64,000 bases of DNA from NCBI RefSeq assembly GCF_040183065.1, contig NC_091123.1, positions 10,830,001 to 10,894,000 of the forward strand, in the 5' to 3' direction. This DNA is from Periplaneta americana. Taxonomy: Eukaryota > Arthropoda > Insecta > Blattodea > Blattidae. This document shows, piece by piece, positions 33,401 through 44,149 of the stretch. The notes beneath the pieces are model-generated. The model saw nothing but the letters and a program-made list of their open reading frames with translations. It was not told the DNA's origin and made no database searches. Each line of letters begins with the position of its first letter. The first letter of the stretch is position 1. Both the position numbers and the translations under genes were made by a program.

Positions 33401-33490
33401 ATTTACACCACAGCATGCAGGGCTGTGAGTATTACGATGTCTTACTAAAATGTTACTTCTGTGTATTATTGAAATATTTGTTGTAACTGA
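30470..33490 (+). repeat. Tandem array B: about ten short units with splice-like signals
   Basis: The block CTGTGAGTATTGCAGTGTCT recurs near 30690, 31125, 31504, 31809, 32095, 32355, 32640, 32918, 33153 and 33425, with spacing falling from about 435 to 235-285 bp. Between it and the next block lies a constant stretch of about 110 bp ending TTTTGTTGCCTCTAAG, so every unit looks like exon + GTGAGT..AG mini-intron. The exon-like part carries AGAACTGCAGAGTCAACTGG and CGTCAGGCTGCCGTGCCCC, homologous to array A, plus a minisatellite of variable length. The first unit (30470-30690) has the array A head. All three frames are open across the minisatellite. Confidence 0.85.
30855..32910 (+). repeat. 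16/23-bp minisatellite inside array B exon-like blocks
   Basis: The motif CAGAAGAATATCTCCG (16 bp) and the longer CAGAAGAAAGAAGAATATCTCCG-type unit (23 bp, listed here only as a pattern) expand differently in each array unit: about 13 motifs at 30855-31060, fewer in later units. Variants end CTCCGG, CTGCG or CACCG. It is not present in array A, so it arose after the two arrays split. Confidence 0.85.
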
Positions 33491-34583
33491 CTAAACCTCC
33501 ACTCTGCGAGTCCCATAGTCAGGGCCGGGTATTTATGGAGATCGCAAAAATCACGACATAATGGATATGCAATAGATTTTCACTAATCTGTACGAATTAA
33601 GTGATTCTGATTAATAATATGCATATAAAACAATCGGGACAAATCGCGAAATAGAGTTATAATAGTAAAATATGAACATATTCGCGAATTATTACTATTG
33701 CGTCGTTTTATAGCGAATTTCATATTGAAAGTTTCTTCTTTTTTTTTCGGATTTTCTTTCCACTTGAATTTGTTATATATAGGCTATCCAAGTAGGCTGC
33801 ATTACATGGTATTCCAGGTGCCTTGTTTACATTAGTGAACTGAAAAGACGGAGAATTGAACATTTTACTAATAATATGAAAGTATTAATTTGAGGGCTGC
33901 AAGTTTTTTTCGTTTTTAATGAATGTGTGTTAAATACAGTCTCAATCCAACTAATATTGTCTATTGGCCATATCACATTTTTACCAGAATCCAACGAACC
34001 TTTAATGTTAATTATTTGGAAAGTAATATTCATACTGAGTTAATAGTCCAATTCCGAAATAATTGTATTTTCCAAAATTTCCATTAATCTCCGCCACGAG
34101 TACAAATCAATCTCCAACAATCTCCGTCGACACCAATTAAAAAGAAACACAAATGATAAAATTAATCTGCACATATTGTTGAGACATGGGTATAATCTTG
34201 AGGGAAGAGATTTGAGAATTTTGCAGATGTTTTTGGGAATATTCTCAAACTGAGATTTTTCACTGTTATTAATTATTTTCTTTAATCTTGCAAATGTTGA
34301 AAGTTAAAACCGTAGGGCAGCATAGAATGTAGAGAGTAGCGACCGTCATCACACGATTATTCTCGCATTTCACCGGGAAATGTTTGAACCTGTTCACTTG
34401 TTAAGGAATGAATTAGTCACTTATATGGAAGAAGCGGATTTACAGACTGACACATTTGAAAAGACAATGGAATCGTTAGGTTAATAGTTATTTAAAATAA
34501 TACTTCTGGATCCCTTTTCTTTATTTGCAGCCAAGATAGCTGTTGTGTTTGCATTTGGGAACATCTTTTAAACTTAAAATTGT

Positions 34584-34587
<4 letters not shown>
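33491..34587. other. Unassigned stretch
   Basis: No gene recognised. AGGGCCGGGTATTTATGGAG at 33522 looks like the edge of some element but no partner end was found. Confidence 0.35.

Positions 34588-34621
<34 letters not shown>
34588..34621. repeat. (TAA)n microsatellite
   Basis: About 11 TAA units, followed by an imperfect continuation to about 34638. Confidence 0.9.
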
Positions 34622-34622
<1 letters not shown>

Positions 34623-34935
34623 GTCTAATAATAATGATAAAGATCCTCCTTAAACAGACGAAAACTTAGCTACTTGGTAATGGAGGAATAATATCCCATT
34701 GTTATAATTACGTACACTATAGGCCTATGTTTGCGACAATAAAAATTAAGATAAAATGGAAGAATAATAAATTTTAAACGTAAATACTCAGATTATGTAA
34801 AATGTAAACAGTTTAGTAAAATCTGAGGAATACTACATTTTTGTACACCACCTTGATAGATAAATGCCCCCATTTTCTTTTTGACGCTTCCTGTGTTTAG
34901 CGGGTTATATTCAATGACGTCACATAAGAATGTTA

Positions 34936-35346
34936 CAGATAAAGAAGGAACTATTCAGGAGTATCACTTCTTTAATTAGCTAGCATTCTGAAGCTAAAAA
35001 TGTATTGAGAATTCCATAGCTGCTTCGTACAGAATTTTTTTTGTCCGACTTTTAACTTCAGCATTACATTTTCTTACGCATTATTATCAAACAATTATTA
35101 TAAATCACGCCACTCTTGTAAATTCTTCAATACTGTATATTAGGATGCATAATTAAACTGTAAAGAATCAAGTTCCTAAAGTCGTATGATTTGTGACAAT
35201 TTTTGTGATGAATGCGTAAGAATAATGTAATTTTTAGTTAAGAATTACAAAACAAAATCTGTACAAAGCAATTAACAACATGTTTTTAGCTTCAGAACAT
35301 TAGCTAATTAAAGAATGATACTTCTGAATAGTTCATTCTCTATTTG
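34936..35346. mobile_element. Foldback MITE, TA target
   Basis: The left arm CAGATAAAGAAGGAACTATTC and the reversed right arm CAAATAGAGAATGAACTATTC match inward for about 160 bp (both include TTTAATTAGCTA, TGAAGCTAAAAA and TTCTTACGCAT). TA flanks both ends (34934-34935 and 35347-35348), as for Tc1/mariner-type MITEs. No coding. Confidence 0.7.
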
Positions 35347-35348
35347 TA

Positions 35349-35520
35349 GTACTTTTTTACTCTTAAAACTAAAGAAAAAAGGTATTTTACTAACAAATTC
35401 AAATTAGTGTAACTCTGAAAATATTAAGATTAGGACACATGTTTATATGCCATTTCTTGCTCAGAATGTCTTCAGAAATAAGCTCCATAAGTGACGGTAA
35501 ATCCTCGTGAATCACCCTGT
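35349..35520 (-). mobile_element. DNA-transposon terminus (ACAGGGTGATTCACGAGGA type)
   Basis: The minus strand begins ACAGGGTGATTCACGAGGAT, continues CCGTCACTTATGGAGCTTAT, TTCTGAAGACATTCTGAGC and AATATTTTCAGAGTTACAC. I recall this as the end of a widespread insect transposon family, probably in the Tc1/mariner group. The foldback MITE at 34936-35346 may have inserted into it. The other end was not located. Confidence 0.5.
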
Positions 35521-35526
35521 ATATAC

Positions 35527-36613
35527 AACTGCGGAACCGTGACTTCTCGTGAATTACGGTTTCTTGGGGAACCTGAATTGTCGGTTAGCCTTCGTGATTC
35601 TGATCTCGGGCATATCTCACCCTCTTCATCCTTCTACTTTCGCCATTGCACTACTGAAAGACTGCAGAAGTAATTCCCTCATCTGCAGGTCGGAAGTTGG
35701 AGTTACGAAGGGGCCCTTTTGCACTTTTCAAATTCAAAAACAATTAATGCTTGACAATAATAATACATTCATTTTCATTTTCAACAATTCACACATTTTT
35801 ATAATCACGCGAAAAAACTGACTTTGAAACCTTTTGTTCCCTGGTTTTTTGTATTTACCTACTAACTGTAGTAGCCTACTGGTATACATACAAGCAGTAT
35901 CACAGTAAGCTGAATGGACGAATTCTTATTTCATTACTCTTGACGTAACAATGATTTAAATTGCTATTTATATAAATCGCCAAAATTTTTACTTGTAAAA
36001 ATGGAGGAATGTAGGAGATTTCCATGGATATTTTTTTAAGAAGATTTCGTATATGGAGTATTTACTGTTACCATATTCAAAACTAGGCGTAATATACGCA
36101 AGCGATAAAGTTATACAAGTGTTGAATTTTTTTGTCATATATACAGTAATTTATTTTAGTCTGCTCGCTAACTCATATTTTTCTCTTTCAAATGAGACTG
36201 ATTTAAATGATCTAGCCACATAATATGCCCTTTTTTCTTCATTTTTGTCGAAAGATTCAAATTTGGTCTCCGGGTGTCGAACTAAGTTTCATGTATATCG
36301 CACCCCCAGTAACATACTGTCATATGTTGATAATCACATATTTATTACTTTCGTAAGTTATTTGCAACGCTGTTTTACTAGTTGGAGGTATGAAATTGTA
36401 ATAATAAAATAATAAATTATCAAAGGTTTTGGTACCTATTTATTAAAATAATTTTACAGCAGTATTTTACTAGGAAATAGCATATCTTTGTGAATCACAA
36501 TTTTCGAGTTATGTCACTATTTTACTGGGAGTGCGATATTGTGTTACAAGATCTTGGAAATCTGTTTCTTTACTTCTTGTGGACTTCAGGAATCTGATAC
36601 GGATTAACGTGTA
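35527..36613. other. Unassigned AT-rich stretch
   Basis: A 90-codon frame (35549-35821) and a 60-codon frame (35491-35673) overlap the transposon edge and show no known similarity. Nothing else seen. Confidence 0.35.
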
Positions 36614-37769
36614 TAGAACGGGGTGAAATGATCCAAGGAGGATGGAGTGATACGTGGGAACATCTATGTAACGAAAGTGTCATGGATTAAAAAGTAAATG
36701 AATTTGTTTGAAAACTTCTACTGCCATCTGTTGCCAGTATATTGTACTGGGGGAAAGCTATACTCTTTGGTTGACATAGTGCTCTGGAAACGTGGGAAGT
36801 GATTGAAATCGCGGTAAAAACAAACGCTCCAATTGTCTATTGGTTTTATACAGTGTGAGTTACATAAAAAGCGAGAGTTTGTTATTTTGAGGTAGGGTAT
36901 ATATCACTCTTTACAAATATATGAGATATATAATGTGATATACATTATAAATATACTAAATTGCTATATTTCGTCAACGGGCATTGTCTGGGGTGAAGTA
37001 GTAGTGACGCCAGGCGACAAGCAAATGCCGTCAAATTACAAACTAACGCCGGGAACACGACCATGTGTCACGTTTATGTATTTACGTTTATTTTCAGCTG
37101 AAACGTTTGTAATAATTACGGATGTGCATTTTGCTTTATTATTGTGATTTTTAAATTGTCATAATGCTGTCATTTTTAAATGCCCTTTGATATATGTTTT
37201 CCAGTTTAAACTAATTGTAGGCCTACATGTCTCGTTTTGGTTTGTATTTCAAGTATCTCGTTTATGTTGGTTATTTAAGTTTATTTTGAGCTAAAACTTT
37301 TCTAATAAGTATTACTAGGTGTGCATTTTCTCAGATTAAATCCATGCTTCTCGAATTCTTCAAGAATTGTGGACTATATTAAATATTTTTTTTTCCTTTA
37401 ATCAAATTTGAATATTGGAGTACTAAATTATCAGAAACGCCTAGGAAATTGATATAGAGTGAAAAGTAATTAAACCGACAAAACAGTTTTCTTTAATGTT
37501 ATATTGTGCTGTGAGGCACTATTTCGCGAGGACAGCAGATCTTAATGTACAGTAACACAGACAATTGCCATGCTTTATTGCTTGAGTCTCTTGTAAAACT
37601 TTTACACACGAAAATACTGCAAAAGATGTTCAAAACATTTACACACCAAAATCACTACAAAAGATGTAAAAAAAAATACTTCCATTGACCTGTACACAAA
37701 GATTACATTGGCGGGACATGGATTATCTAATGCGGTGAAAGACTTCAGGATTATCGTTTATTTCCCATG

Positions 37770-37850
37770 CTGCAGCAAATATCCGGGTCACCAGATTATC
37801 TTCTGATTCAATTGGGGTTGCATAAACAAGATTACACATCTGTCCTTACA

Positions 37851-37901
<51 letters not shown>

Positions 37902-37976
37902 AGGGTCAAATCAGGAAATCGAGGAGGCCAAGATATAGAACTGCCTCTGCCAATCCACTTCCCTGGGAATTGTTGA
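37770..37976 (-). pseudogene. Tc1/mariner-like transposase relic with poly-T expansion
   Basis: Minus strand: FPGKWIGRGSSISWPPRFPD then LT-LDFFF. In insect Tc1/mariner relatives this is RWIGRxGPxxWPPRSPDLTPLDFFLWG, which holds the last catalytic Asp. One residue between LT and LD is lost. The codons for DFF run straight into a homopolymer (A run on the plus strand at 37852-37898), so the repeat has grown inside a coding motif. After it, sequence for a VRTDV-type continuation appears. Confidence 0.6.
37852..37898. repeat. A homopolymer, 47 bp
   Basis: Uninterrupted A on the plus strand inside the mariner-like transposase relic. Not followed by a target duplication, so it is not a retrotransposon tail. 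Its length may vary between assemblies. Confidence 0.9.
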
Positions 37977-38830
37977 AATAATCACGCACACAATGTGAAT
38001 TTGTGGATTAGTCATGAACTGAAGAACACATATGCCCTCTGCTGATTTAATAAAGCACTGCACTGGGTTACGACGTACGACAAAATGTGAATTAGTAGAG
38101 TAATCATGAACTTAACACATATGCCCTCTGTTTGTTTAATAAAGCCTCTGAAGAAAATATGATATTAGAGAAAACTGTTTGTTTTCATGTCCCATACAAC
38201 CACCCGAAGTTTGTCGGTTTAATTATAACTTTTCACTCAGTATAGTCATACTTAATGAAAAATAATTAATGTATCACTTCATCCCAAACCAAGGGGTGGA
38301 GTGAAACACCAATATATTTTAAAAGAAATAAAAAATAGCTATTCAGTCACAATATTTTGGTATGCAGTAAGAAATTAGAATACAAATCCATGTTTTTGTT
38401 GCATGAAACATAAAAATAAACACACATTTGCCAAAGATGCAAGTAACTTAAGTTTGAAACTATATCAGTTCACCCCATTCTGCGAGTACTGATCTCTCGA
38501 GAGATTTGGGTGGTGTAGGGATGTAATGCTTTGCTGTGGTAGTGGCCCCTAAGGTGTCTCCCAATAGGTGAAAGAGATCTAAATGCTCAGGACATAATTT
38601 TGTAACGCATAGGTTCCGTTTCTTCTATGCTTATACCGGTATGTAATATGGACTGAACTAGGGATGGATGTAGAGGTAAAGATAATCGAATTTCCTCCAC
38701 AAAATTTCTGTATATTAACGGCTAAATAGTTGAACTTGGATTTTCTTCTGCCTAGGAGTGTGCAAAACTAATGTGGCATGCAATTAGGTACATTAAATAT
38801 TTCAAATCAAGTCTGATATGTGGCATATAT

Positions 38831-39371
38831 ACAGGGTGGAAGTGAAAGAACATTGCAAATTGAAAGGGGCGATAGAGTACAAGTAAATGAATAGAAAACC
38901 TATATTAAGTTTTGTGATTAAATGCACAGTTAATTAGAAAATCAAGTTTGAAGTTTGAGGAGTCTGGTAACATCGCCGCTAACACATGCTTCTATTGACA
39001 CAGATGTAAGAGGTCAACAAACTCGGTGTTCTTGTTAGATGAGCTGTTCTCTTTCGCGATGATGTTGCAACCAGCTTACATCGTGTAGTGGCTTGAACTT
39101 GAGGTTTTTAAAATTAAATTTACACGAAAACCATACACACTATTGAAATACGCCAGAGGGATAAATTGTTTTTTTATTAGATTTCCTATCATTACGGACA
39201 AAACTCACGATCCTACTCGTAAATAATAGTTACCAAATGAGAGGTTGTTAAACATTTGAGAAAGAAACAATTTTTTTTTCTGAAAAAAACTAATAACTTT
39301 CCACCAATCTGATATTATAGTTTTTTTTTTTGTTACATACTTAAGCTATTTGCTCTGAAAATCTGGAATGC
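38831..39371 (+). mobile_element. Possible DNA-transposon terminus (ACAGGGTGGAAGTGAAAG)
   Basis: TATATACAGGGTGGAAGTGA at 38825 is the common form of an insect ACAGGGTG-type transposon end next to TA. The following about 200 bp (CATTGCAAATTGAAAGGGGCG) look like its subterminal part. The opposite end was not found, perhaps cut off by the LINE at 39380. Confidence 0.35.
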
Positions 39372-39379
39372 TATTTCTT

Positions 39380-39924
39380 ACGTGTTATTGTTCGGTTGAG
39401 AAGCTCTTATCATCCAGTCTGCTGTCCAAAAATCTGAAAGTTAGAATTTATAAAACAGTTATATTACTGGTTCTTCTGTATGGTTGTGAAACTTGGACTC
39501 TCACTCTGAGAGAGGAACATAGGTTAAGGGTGTTTGAGAATAAGGTGCTTAGGAAAATATCTGGGGCTAAGCGGGATGAAGTTACAGGAGAATGGAGAAA
39601 GTTACACAACACAGAACTGCACGCATTGTATTCTTCACCTGATATAATTAGGAACTTAAAATCCAGACGTTTGAGATGGGCAGGGCATGTAGCACGTATG
39701 GGCGAATCCAGAAATGCATATAGAGTGTTAGTTGGGAGACCGGAGGGAAAAAGACCTTTAGGGAGGCCGAGACGTAGATGGGAGGATAATATTAAAATGG
39801 ATTTGAGGAAGGTGGGGTATGATGATAGAGACTGGATTAATCTTGCACAGGATAGGGACCGATGGCGGGCTTATGTGAGGGTGGCAATGAACCTTCGGGT
39901 TCCTTAAAAGCCATTTGTAAGTAA
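39380..39924 (+). mobile_element. RTE-like LINE copy 2, strongly 5'-truncated
   Basis: The frame 39368-39907 stays open for 179 codons: SSSLLSKNLKVRIYKTVILL, VLLYGCETWTLTLREEHRLR, RRLRWAGHVARMGESRNAYR and WEDNIKMDLRKVGYDDRDW. It is the C-terminal part of the same family as 18583-19893. The 3' end CCTTCGGGTTCCTTAAAAGCC is followed by TTTGTAAGTAAG and then (TA)n. It is the best preserved of the three C-termini, so probably the youngest insertion. Confidence 0.85.

Positions 39925-39925
<1 letters not shown>

Positions 39926-39962
<37 letters not shown>
39926..39962. repeat. (TA)n microsatellite
   Basis: Pure TA run directly after the LINE (GTAA)n tail. Confidence 0.95.
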
Positions 39963-39964
<2 letters not shown>

Positions 39965-39967
<3 letters not shown>

Positions 39968-40246
39968 AACATACTGTAGGCCTATTTATTTTTGTGGATG
40001 GAGTTATGGCTGTCAGTTCTCCTCTTCCACAAATTCAGAGATTCATATACAAATAGAATACGGTACAAATATAAACACAAAATTAAAAGTCAATGAAACA
40101 TTTACACGAATCAAAAGAAATTAAATGCAAAATAATATTTACTAATATAAACAATAATAATGATAATAATAATTACAAATAATTAAATAATAATAATAAC
40201 AATGCTAAATAAATTTTAATCTGTGAAATGGTAGAAGCCATCTGAT
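39965..40246. other. Unassigned stretch
   Basis: A-rich with TAATAA runs near 40150-40200. No gene seen. Confidence 0.4.
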
Positions 40247-40456
40247 TCATTCATTTCATTTCATTCATTTATTTTATTCCATAGATCTTACATGAGCAAT
40301 GAAGCTTTAAGATGTGGAACATGTCAACATTTTACAATATTACAATTACAATTTTTACAAATTTTTATAGTTTTACAATTTAGTAATTTTCTACAATTTT
40401 TACAATGTTGTACAATTTTTTTTTTTTTTTACATTTTGGCGAGATGTAGTGAGATG
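40247..40456 (-). mobile_element. LINE-like SINE tail, second copy
   Basis: Near-identical to 4636-4850: (ATTC)n at its low-coordinate end, ATAGATCTTACATGAGCAAT, AGATGTGGAACATGTCAAC, ACAATTTTT repeats and GGCGAGATGTAGTGAGATGA. It stops there and lacks the body that follows at 4850, so it is 5'-truncated on the minus strand. Confidence 0.7.
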
Positions 40457-40484
40457 AAATTTACAGTAGGTCTATATACAATTC

Positions 40485-40880
40485 ATCAGTAGAGCTACAC
40501 AGAGCATTTGTTCAGAGTTCAAGGAAATCAGTTCGTAAATGTGTTCGACAATTAGGATTTTCGAAAACAACAGTTCATTCAGAGAGCTTTAAAGAAACTT
40601 CTTCATCCGACTCCTTACATGCAGTTCATCCAGATGATCATCACAAAAGATATGAGTTTGCTGTGGATGTGCTTATTGAAATTGACAACAAAGGTCTTCC
40701 AATACGCATTTTCTCCAATAGGTTTCCAGTCTCTTTTAACTGTCTATCCCAACAGCGAATGTTATTCTCGTGAGGTTGTTCTTCATTAAATACGCGACGA
40801 AATTCACGTCAATCACAAATCACACATTCAAATTTTGCCAGCCACAAAACACATTGCTCTTTTGTTGGACATCCATTTTA
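40485..40880 (+). pseudogene. Tc1/mariner-like transposase relic (HTH and start of catalytic region)
   Basis: One frame gives RAFVQSSRKSVRKCVRQLGF then SKTTVHS, a helix-turn-helix like that of insect mariner relatives (SVRRASRELGxSxxTVxRxLRK). A second frame gives RALKKLLHPTPYMQFIQ, and the first resumes with HPDDHHKRYEFAVDVL (matching LxPEDxxxRxEFCxxxL). Downstream, QSLLTVYPN and REVVLH recall the VNRHNCxYW...HxVxExxL block. Several frame changes are present; no complete catalytic triad remains. No inverted ends identified. Confidence 0.6.
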
Positions 40881-41032
40881 TATAATTAATTCTAACAATG
40901 AAAATTATTCCATTTGTTCGATTGTTACTGTCTTTTGTTTCCTTCACTGCCTCAGACTTACAGGCTAAAAACTTTGAGAGTTTTATTTTCATCTGGCACC
41001 AATATTACAATCCTACCTCCATTCATTCAAAA

Positions 41033-41294
41033 GTCCACACCTGTGGAGTAACGATCAGTGCGTCTGGCCGTGAAACCAGGTGGCCCGGGTTCGAATCCCA
41101 GTCGGGGCAAGTTACCTGGTTGAGGTTTTTTCCGGGGTTTTCCCTCAACCCAATACGAGCAAATGCTGGATAACTTTCGGTGCTGGACCCCGACTCATTT
41201 CACCGGCATTATCACCTTCATTTCATTCAGACGCTAAATAACCTAGATGTTGATACAGTGTCGTAAAATAACCCAATAAAATAAAAAAATAAAA
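41033..41294 (+). mobile_element. SINE family A (tRNA-derived), complete
   Basis: tRNA-like head with an A-box-like GTGGAGTAACGATCAGTGCG and B-box GGGTTCGAATCC (41088-41099). The body has TTTTTTCCGGGGTTTTCCCT and TTTCGGTGCTGGACC, and the 3' end ATAAAATAAAAAAATAAA. A 12-bp target duplication ATTCATTCAAAA lies at 41021-41032 and 41295-41306. Transcription by RNA polymerase III from the internal promoter is expected for the family. Confidence 0.9.
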
Positions 41295-41647
41295 ATTCAT
41301 TCAAAAATGTTATTATAATCCTCTGAAATCCCACCATGACTTTAGAGACACAAGAAAACAATTATAGACCATGTCACCAATAGCAAAAAGACAGACTTCT
41401 GGCTAGGATGGGTATCTTAGGAACAGGGGAGTGTGACCGTTACTGGCTAGCATTCAGTCTTCAAGCAGATATAAGAAATGTAGCTTCTTGTAACATAAAA
41501 TTGTTTAAGTTACTCTCACGGAGTTATGGTAAAATATTGTGCAATATATAAGGGAAAATAAGCGTCTTATTTTTTTACTGTTCATAAAATTAGGGAGGAG
41601 TGGGGCTTGTATGTGATGGAGTATTATGTGCAAGTGAACACAGTATG

Positions 41648-41997
41648 GTCCTGCGCCGTGGTGTCGTGGTCTAAGGCATCTTGCCTAGGTCTCGCGTTAC
41701 GGAATGCGCGCTGGTTCGAGTCCTAATGGGGGAAGAAATTTTCTCATGAAATTTCGACAGTGTATGGGACCGGTGCCCACCCAGCATCGTGATGCACTTG
41801 GGGAGCTACGATAGGTAGTGAACTCCGGTTGCGAATACCAGCTATAATGGCTGGGGGGATCATTGTGCTAACTACACGATACCTCCATTCTGGTTGGATG
41901 ATCGTCCACCTCTGCTTCAGCTTGTGGGCGTGAGGCCAGCAGACAGCTGGTCGGCCTAGGCACTTCACGGGCTGTAGCGACACTAAAAAAAATAAAA
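41648..41997 (+). mobile_element. SINE family B (tRNA-derived), complete
   Basis: Head with TGGTGTCGTGGTCTAAGGCA (A-box region) and GGTTCGAGTCC (B-box, 41712-41722). The body has ATTTTCTCATGAAATTTCG and TACACGATACCTCCATTCTG, ending GGGCTGTAGCGACAC plus an A-rich tail. A 12-bp target duplication GAACACAGTATG lies at 41636-41647 and 41998-42009. Minus-strand open frames here are incidental. Confidence 0.9.
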
Positions 41998-42009
41998 GAA
42001 CACAGTATG

Positions 42010-43270
42010 TCACAAGTGAGGGCATTAGAGATTGATTTATTCACTCTCCAAACAGAAGATATTAAACCTGCTTGCATGCTCATAAGTTAACTAGGACTTG
42101 GAAGTTGATGTTCTAAAAATGACAGAAAAATGACCTATAAAATGACCTTAAATTTCTGAGAATATGACATTAAGAAAAAATGATCATGATCTTAATAGTA
42201 AAATTCTCTGGACTAGCTATCCACGGTTTCCACTACAAGATATGCAAGAACACGAAATATCATGAACCTCGAAATGAATGTGTATGTTCGTTGTGCAATA
42301 GACTGTGCCATAGGAATCACATCACTGAGTGTCAGAACCACATAAAGTCACTACTGGACAACAGCAAAGAATAAACTACTCTCAATGCACGATTGTGCCC
42401 AATACTACAATTGTTAATAGTAAAATTCTAACAAAATAATAGTATAATTTCATCTGTGGAAAATGCATTCGCACCAAACTCAGTCACTAACTGTCACAAA
42501 AAAACTTTCTTTGCTTTATTTTTCTTTCGACATTTTTACGTCATCACTTGTGTGATACAATATGCTGACTGCGGCACTGCATTCGGAGTATTTGTTCTGT
42601 TGCATTGAATGGTGGGAAGCACGTAACACACGTGATCAGGAGTCAAGGGTGATGCAAAGGAAAATTCTTTAAGACGAAATCGAATTGCGTAAGCAATATG
42701 CAGTAGGTTCTCGAATATAGATTACGACTACACTGTAAAAAAAATGTGCGTTCGTAAGCAGAAAAGGGCAAAAATGCAACGAAAAGTAGAACATTTCCTA
42801 AGAAATGACCAATAGACAATAAAAGTAGGCTATAGTAGTTCGTGTTGAAGTGAAATGAGTTTGTATTGCACCCTGCATTGTCTGTGATGCCTCAGAAAAA
42901 TGATGATATTTTATAAACTTCGAGCCTACTCATAACATACAGTACTGGTATAGGCTATATTAAATGTGCTTTCACATACTAATATATCTCTTACAATAGT
43001 ACGTTACCTGCTGATATAAAAAATAACTGAAGAAAATGTCTATGTATATTGAGCGTGTAATAGCTGTATAGGAACATGCATGTAATGTGTGTTGAACTAT
43101 TATATTAGGTTTTTTTAAGTTTCAGTAAATATTTTTATCGTTAAAAAGTCTGCCATATTTTGCGTTTGTAGGATCATATTTATCTATTATCAGAGCATAC
43201 TTGCTGGTATTTTTGATCCTAATTTGTAAGCCTGTGGTTATATTAAGGAATGTTTTCTCTATTGATTACA
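42010..43270. other. Unassigned stretch with one small Cys/His-rich frame
   Basis: The frame 42180-42374 (64 aa) ends with NECVCSLCNRLCHRNHITEC, a cluster of four Cys plus His resembling a small zinc-binding segment. It has no recognised family and no clear promoter or splice sites. The rest holds no recognisable gene or repeat boundary. Confidence 0.3.
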
Positions 43271-43276
43271 GTTTAA

Positions 43277-43489
43277 ACATTACAAGCCTACAAGGGAAGC
43301 ACCTGCATTCACGGACTTGATATAGAACACAAAGAGATGCAAGCTTGCTCTAGAAGATCTTCCCGCCACAGCTATACAAGGACACTGAGAACCAGTCCTT
43401 CGCATTTCAAGTGCCGTGGTGGAGTTTGCATCAATGCTTGTCTCGATGATGAGACATTAAAAGGTTGCTGCTGGTGCCGCGCCTCTTGA
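43277..43489 (+). CDS. Candidate Cys-rich exon, unrecognised
   Basis: An open frame of 70 codons ends in TGA (43487-43489). Its C-terminal half reads FKCRGGVCINACLDDETLKG then CCWCRAS. There are eight Cys in all. A pyrimidine-rich TTTTCTCTATTGATTACAG ends at 43271 and GTGAGT begins at 43503. Against a simple exon reading, an in-frame TAA lies at 43274-43276, so the frame cannot be entered from the acceptor at 43271; AG at 43286 is another possible acceptor. GC content is higher than its neighbours. No family recognised; chance is possible. Confidence 0.25.
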   Translation, partial: TLQAYKGSTCIHGLDIEHKEMQACSRRSSRHSYTRTLRTSPSHFKCRGGVCINACLDDETLKGCCWCRAS

Positions 43490-43780
43490 CGAGGATCCAT
43501 AGGTGAGTGTCGGAGGTCTTTGTGCATTCATATTATACCTAATCATTGTTGTGATTGTAGGGAGAAAATATTGGTGATCTAAAGCAGCGTTTCTCAAACT
43601 TTTTGGAAGTGGGGACCACCTTTTTAAGTCAGAACAGTTCCGCAGACCACCTTACTCTTGTTCCCTTCGAAAGCAAATTTATCATTTATGTAGCATATTT
43701 TAATTCCAGTATACCTATATTATAAAATAGAATTAATAAATTAAAATTAATTTTATATTAGTATTAACTAATTAAGTTAA

Positions 43781-44046
43781 GGTCCACACCTGTGGAGTAA
43801 TGGTTAGCGCGTCTGGCCGCGAAACCAGGTGGCCCGGGTTCGATTCCCGGTCGGGGCAAATTACCTGGTTGAGGTTTTTTCCTGGGTTTTCCCTCAACCC
43901 AATATCAGCAAATGCTGGGTAACTTTCGGTGCTGGACCCTGGACTCATTTCACTGGCATTATCACCTTCATCTCATTCAGACGCTAAATAACCTAAGATG
44001 TTGATAAAGCGTCGTAAAATAACCTACTAAAATAAAAAAATAAGAA
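43781..44046 (+). mobile_element. SINE family A inside the hAT element
   Basis: Complete copy: head with GTGGAGTAATGGTTAGCGCG, B-box GGGTTCGATTCC (43837-43848) and tail ACCTACTAAAATAAAAAAATA. An 11-bp target duplication AATTAAGTTAA lies at 43770-43780 and 44047-44057. It is younger than the hAT insertion that holds it. Confidence 0.9.
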
Positions 44047-44149
44047 AATTAAGTTAATGTTCATAGAAGGAAATTTATTTTCGTTTTTTTAATAATTGAA
44101 GGCTGTTAGAGTTTGGTTAATCTTTAACTTATTAATTAACAAAATAAAT

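Larger units (their letters stand above)
37455..38242 (-). mobile_element. Tc1/mariner-like element, internally deleted
   Basis: The left end GAGTGAAAAGTAATTAAACCG and the reversed right end GAGTGAAAAGTTATAATTAAACC are inverted repeats, with TA just outside each (37453-37454 and 38243-38244). A minus-strand transposase C-terminal relic lies inside, together with a 47-bp A run and an internal tandem duplication of about 97 bp (units near 37990-38055 and 38087-38150). Confidence 0.65.
36614..38477. mobile_element. Possible old inverted-repeat element with GGGGTGAAATGAT motifs
   Basis: The left end TAGAACGGGGTGAAATGATCC and the reversed right end CAGAATGGGGTGAACTGATAT are alike. Further copies of the motif appear inside (GGAGTGATACGTGGG at 36645; reversed ACCCCTTGG...ATGAAGTGATAC at 38272-38300). 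This looks like terminal plus subterminal transposase-binding repeats. A mariner-like element (37455-38242) would then be nested. No transposase of its own seen. Confidence 0.35.

Noticed and set aside
41744-42083. Minus-strand frames over SINE B
   Set aside because: Same frames recur in the second SINE B copy at 56057; they reflect the SINE, not a gene.
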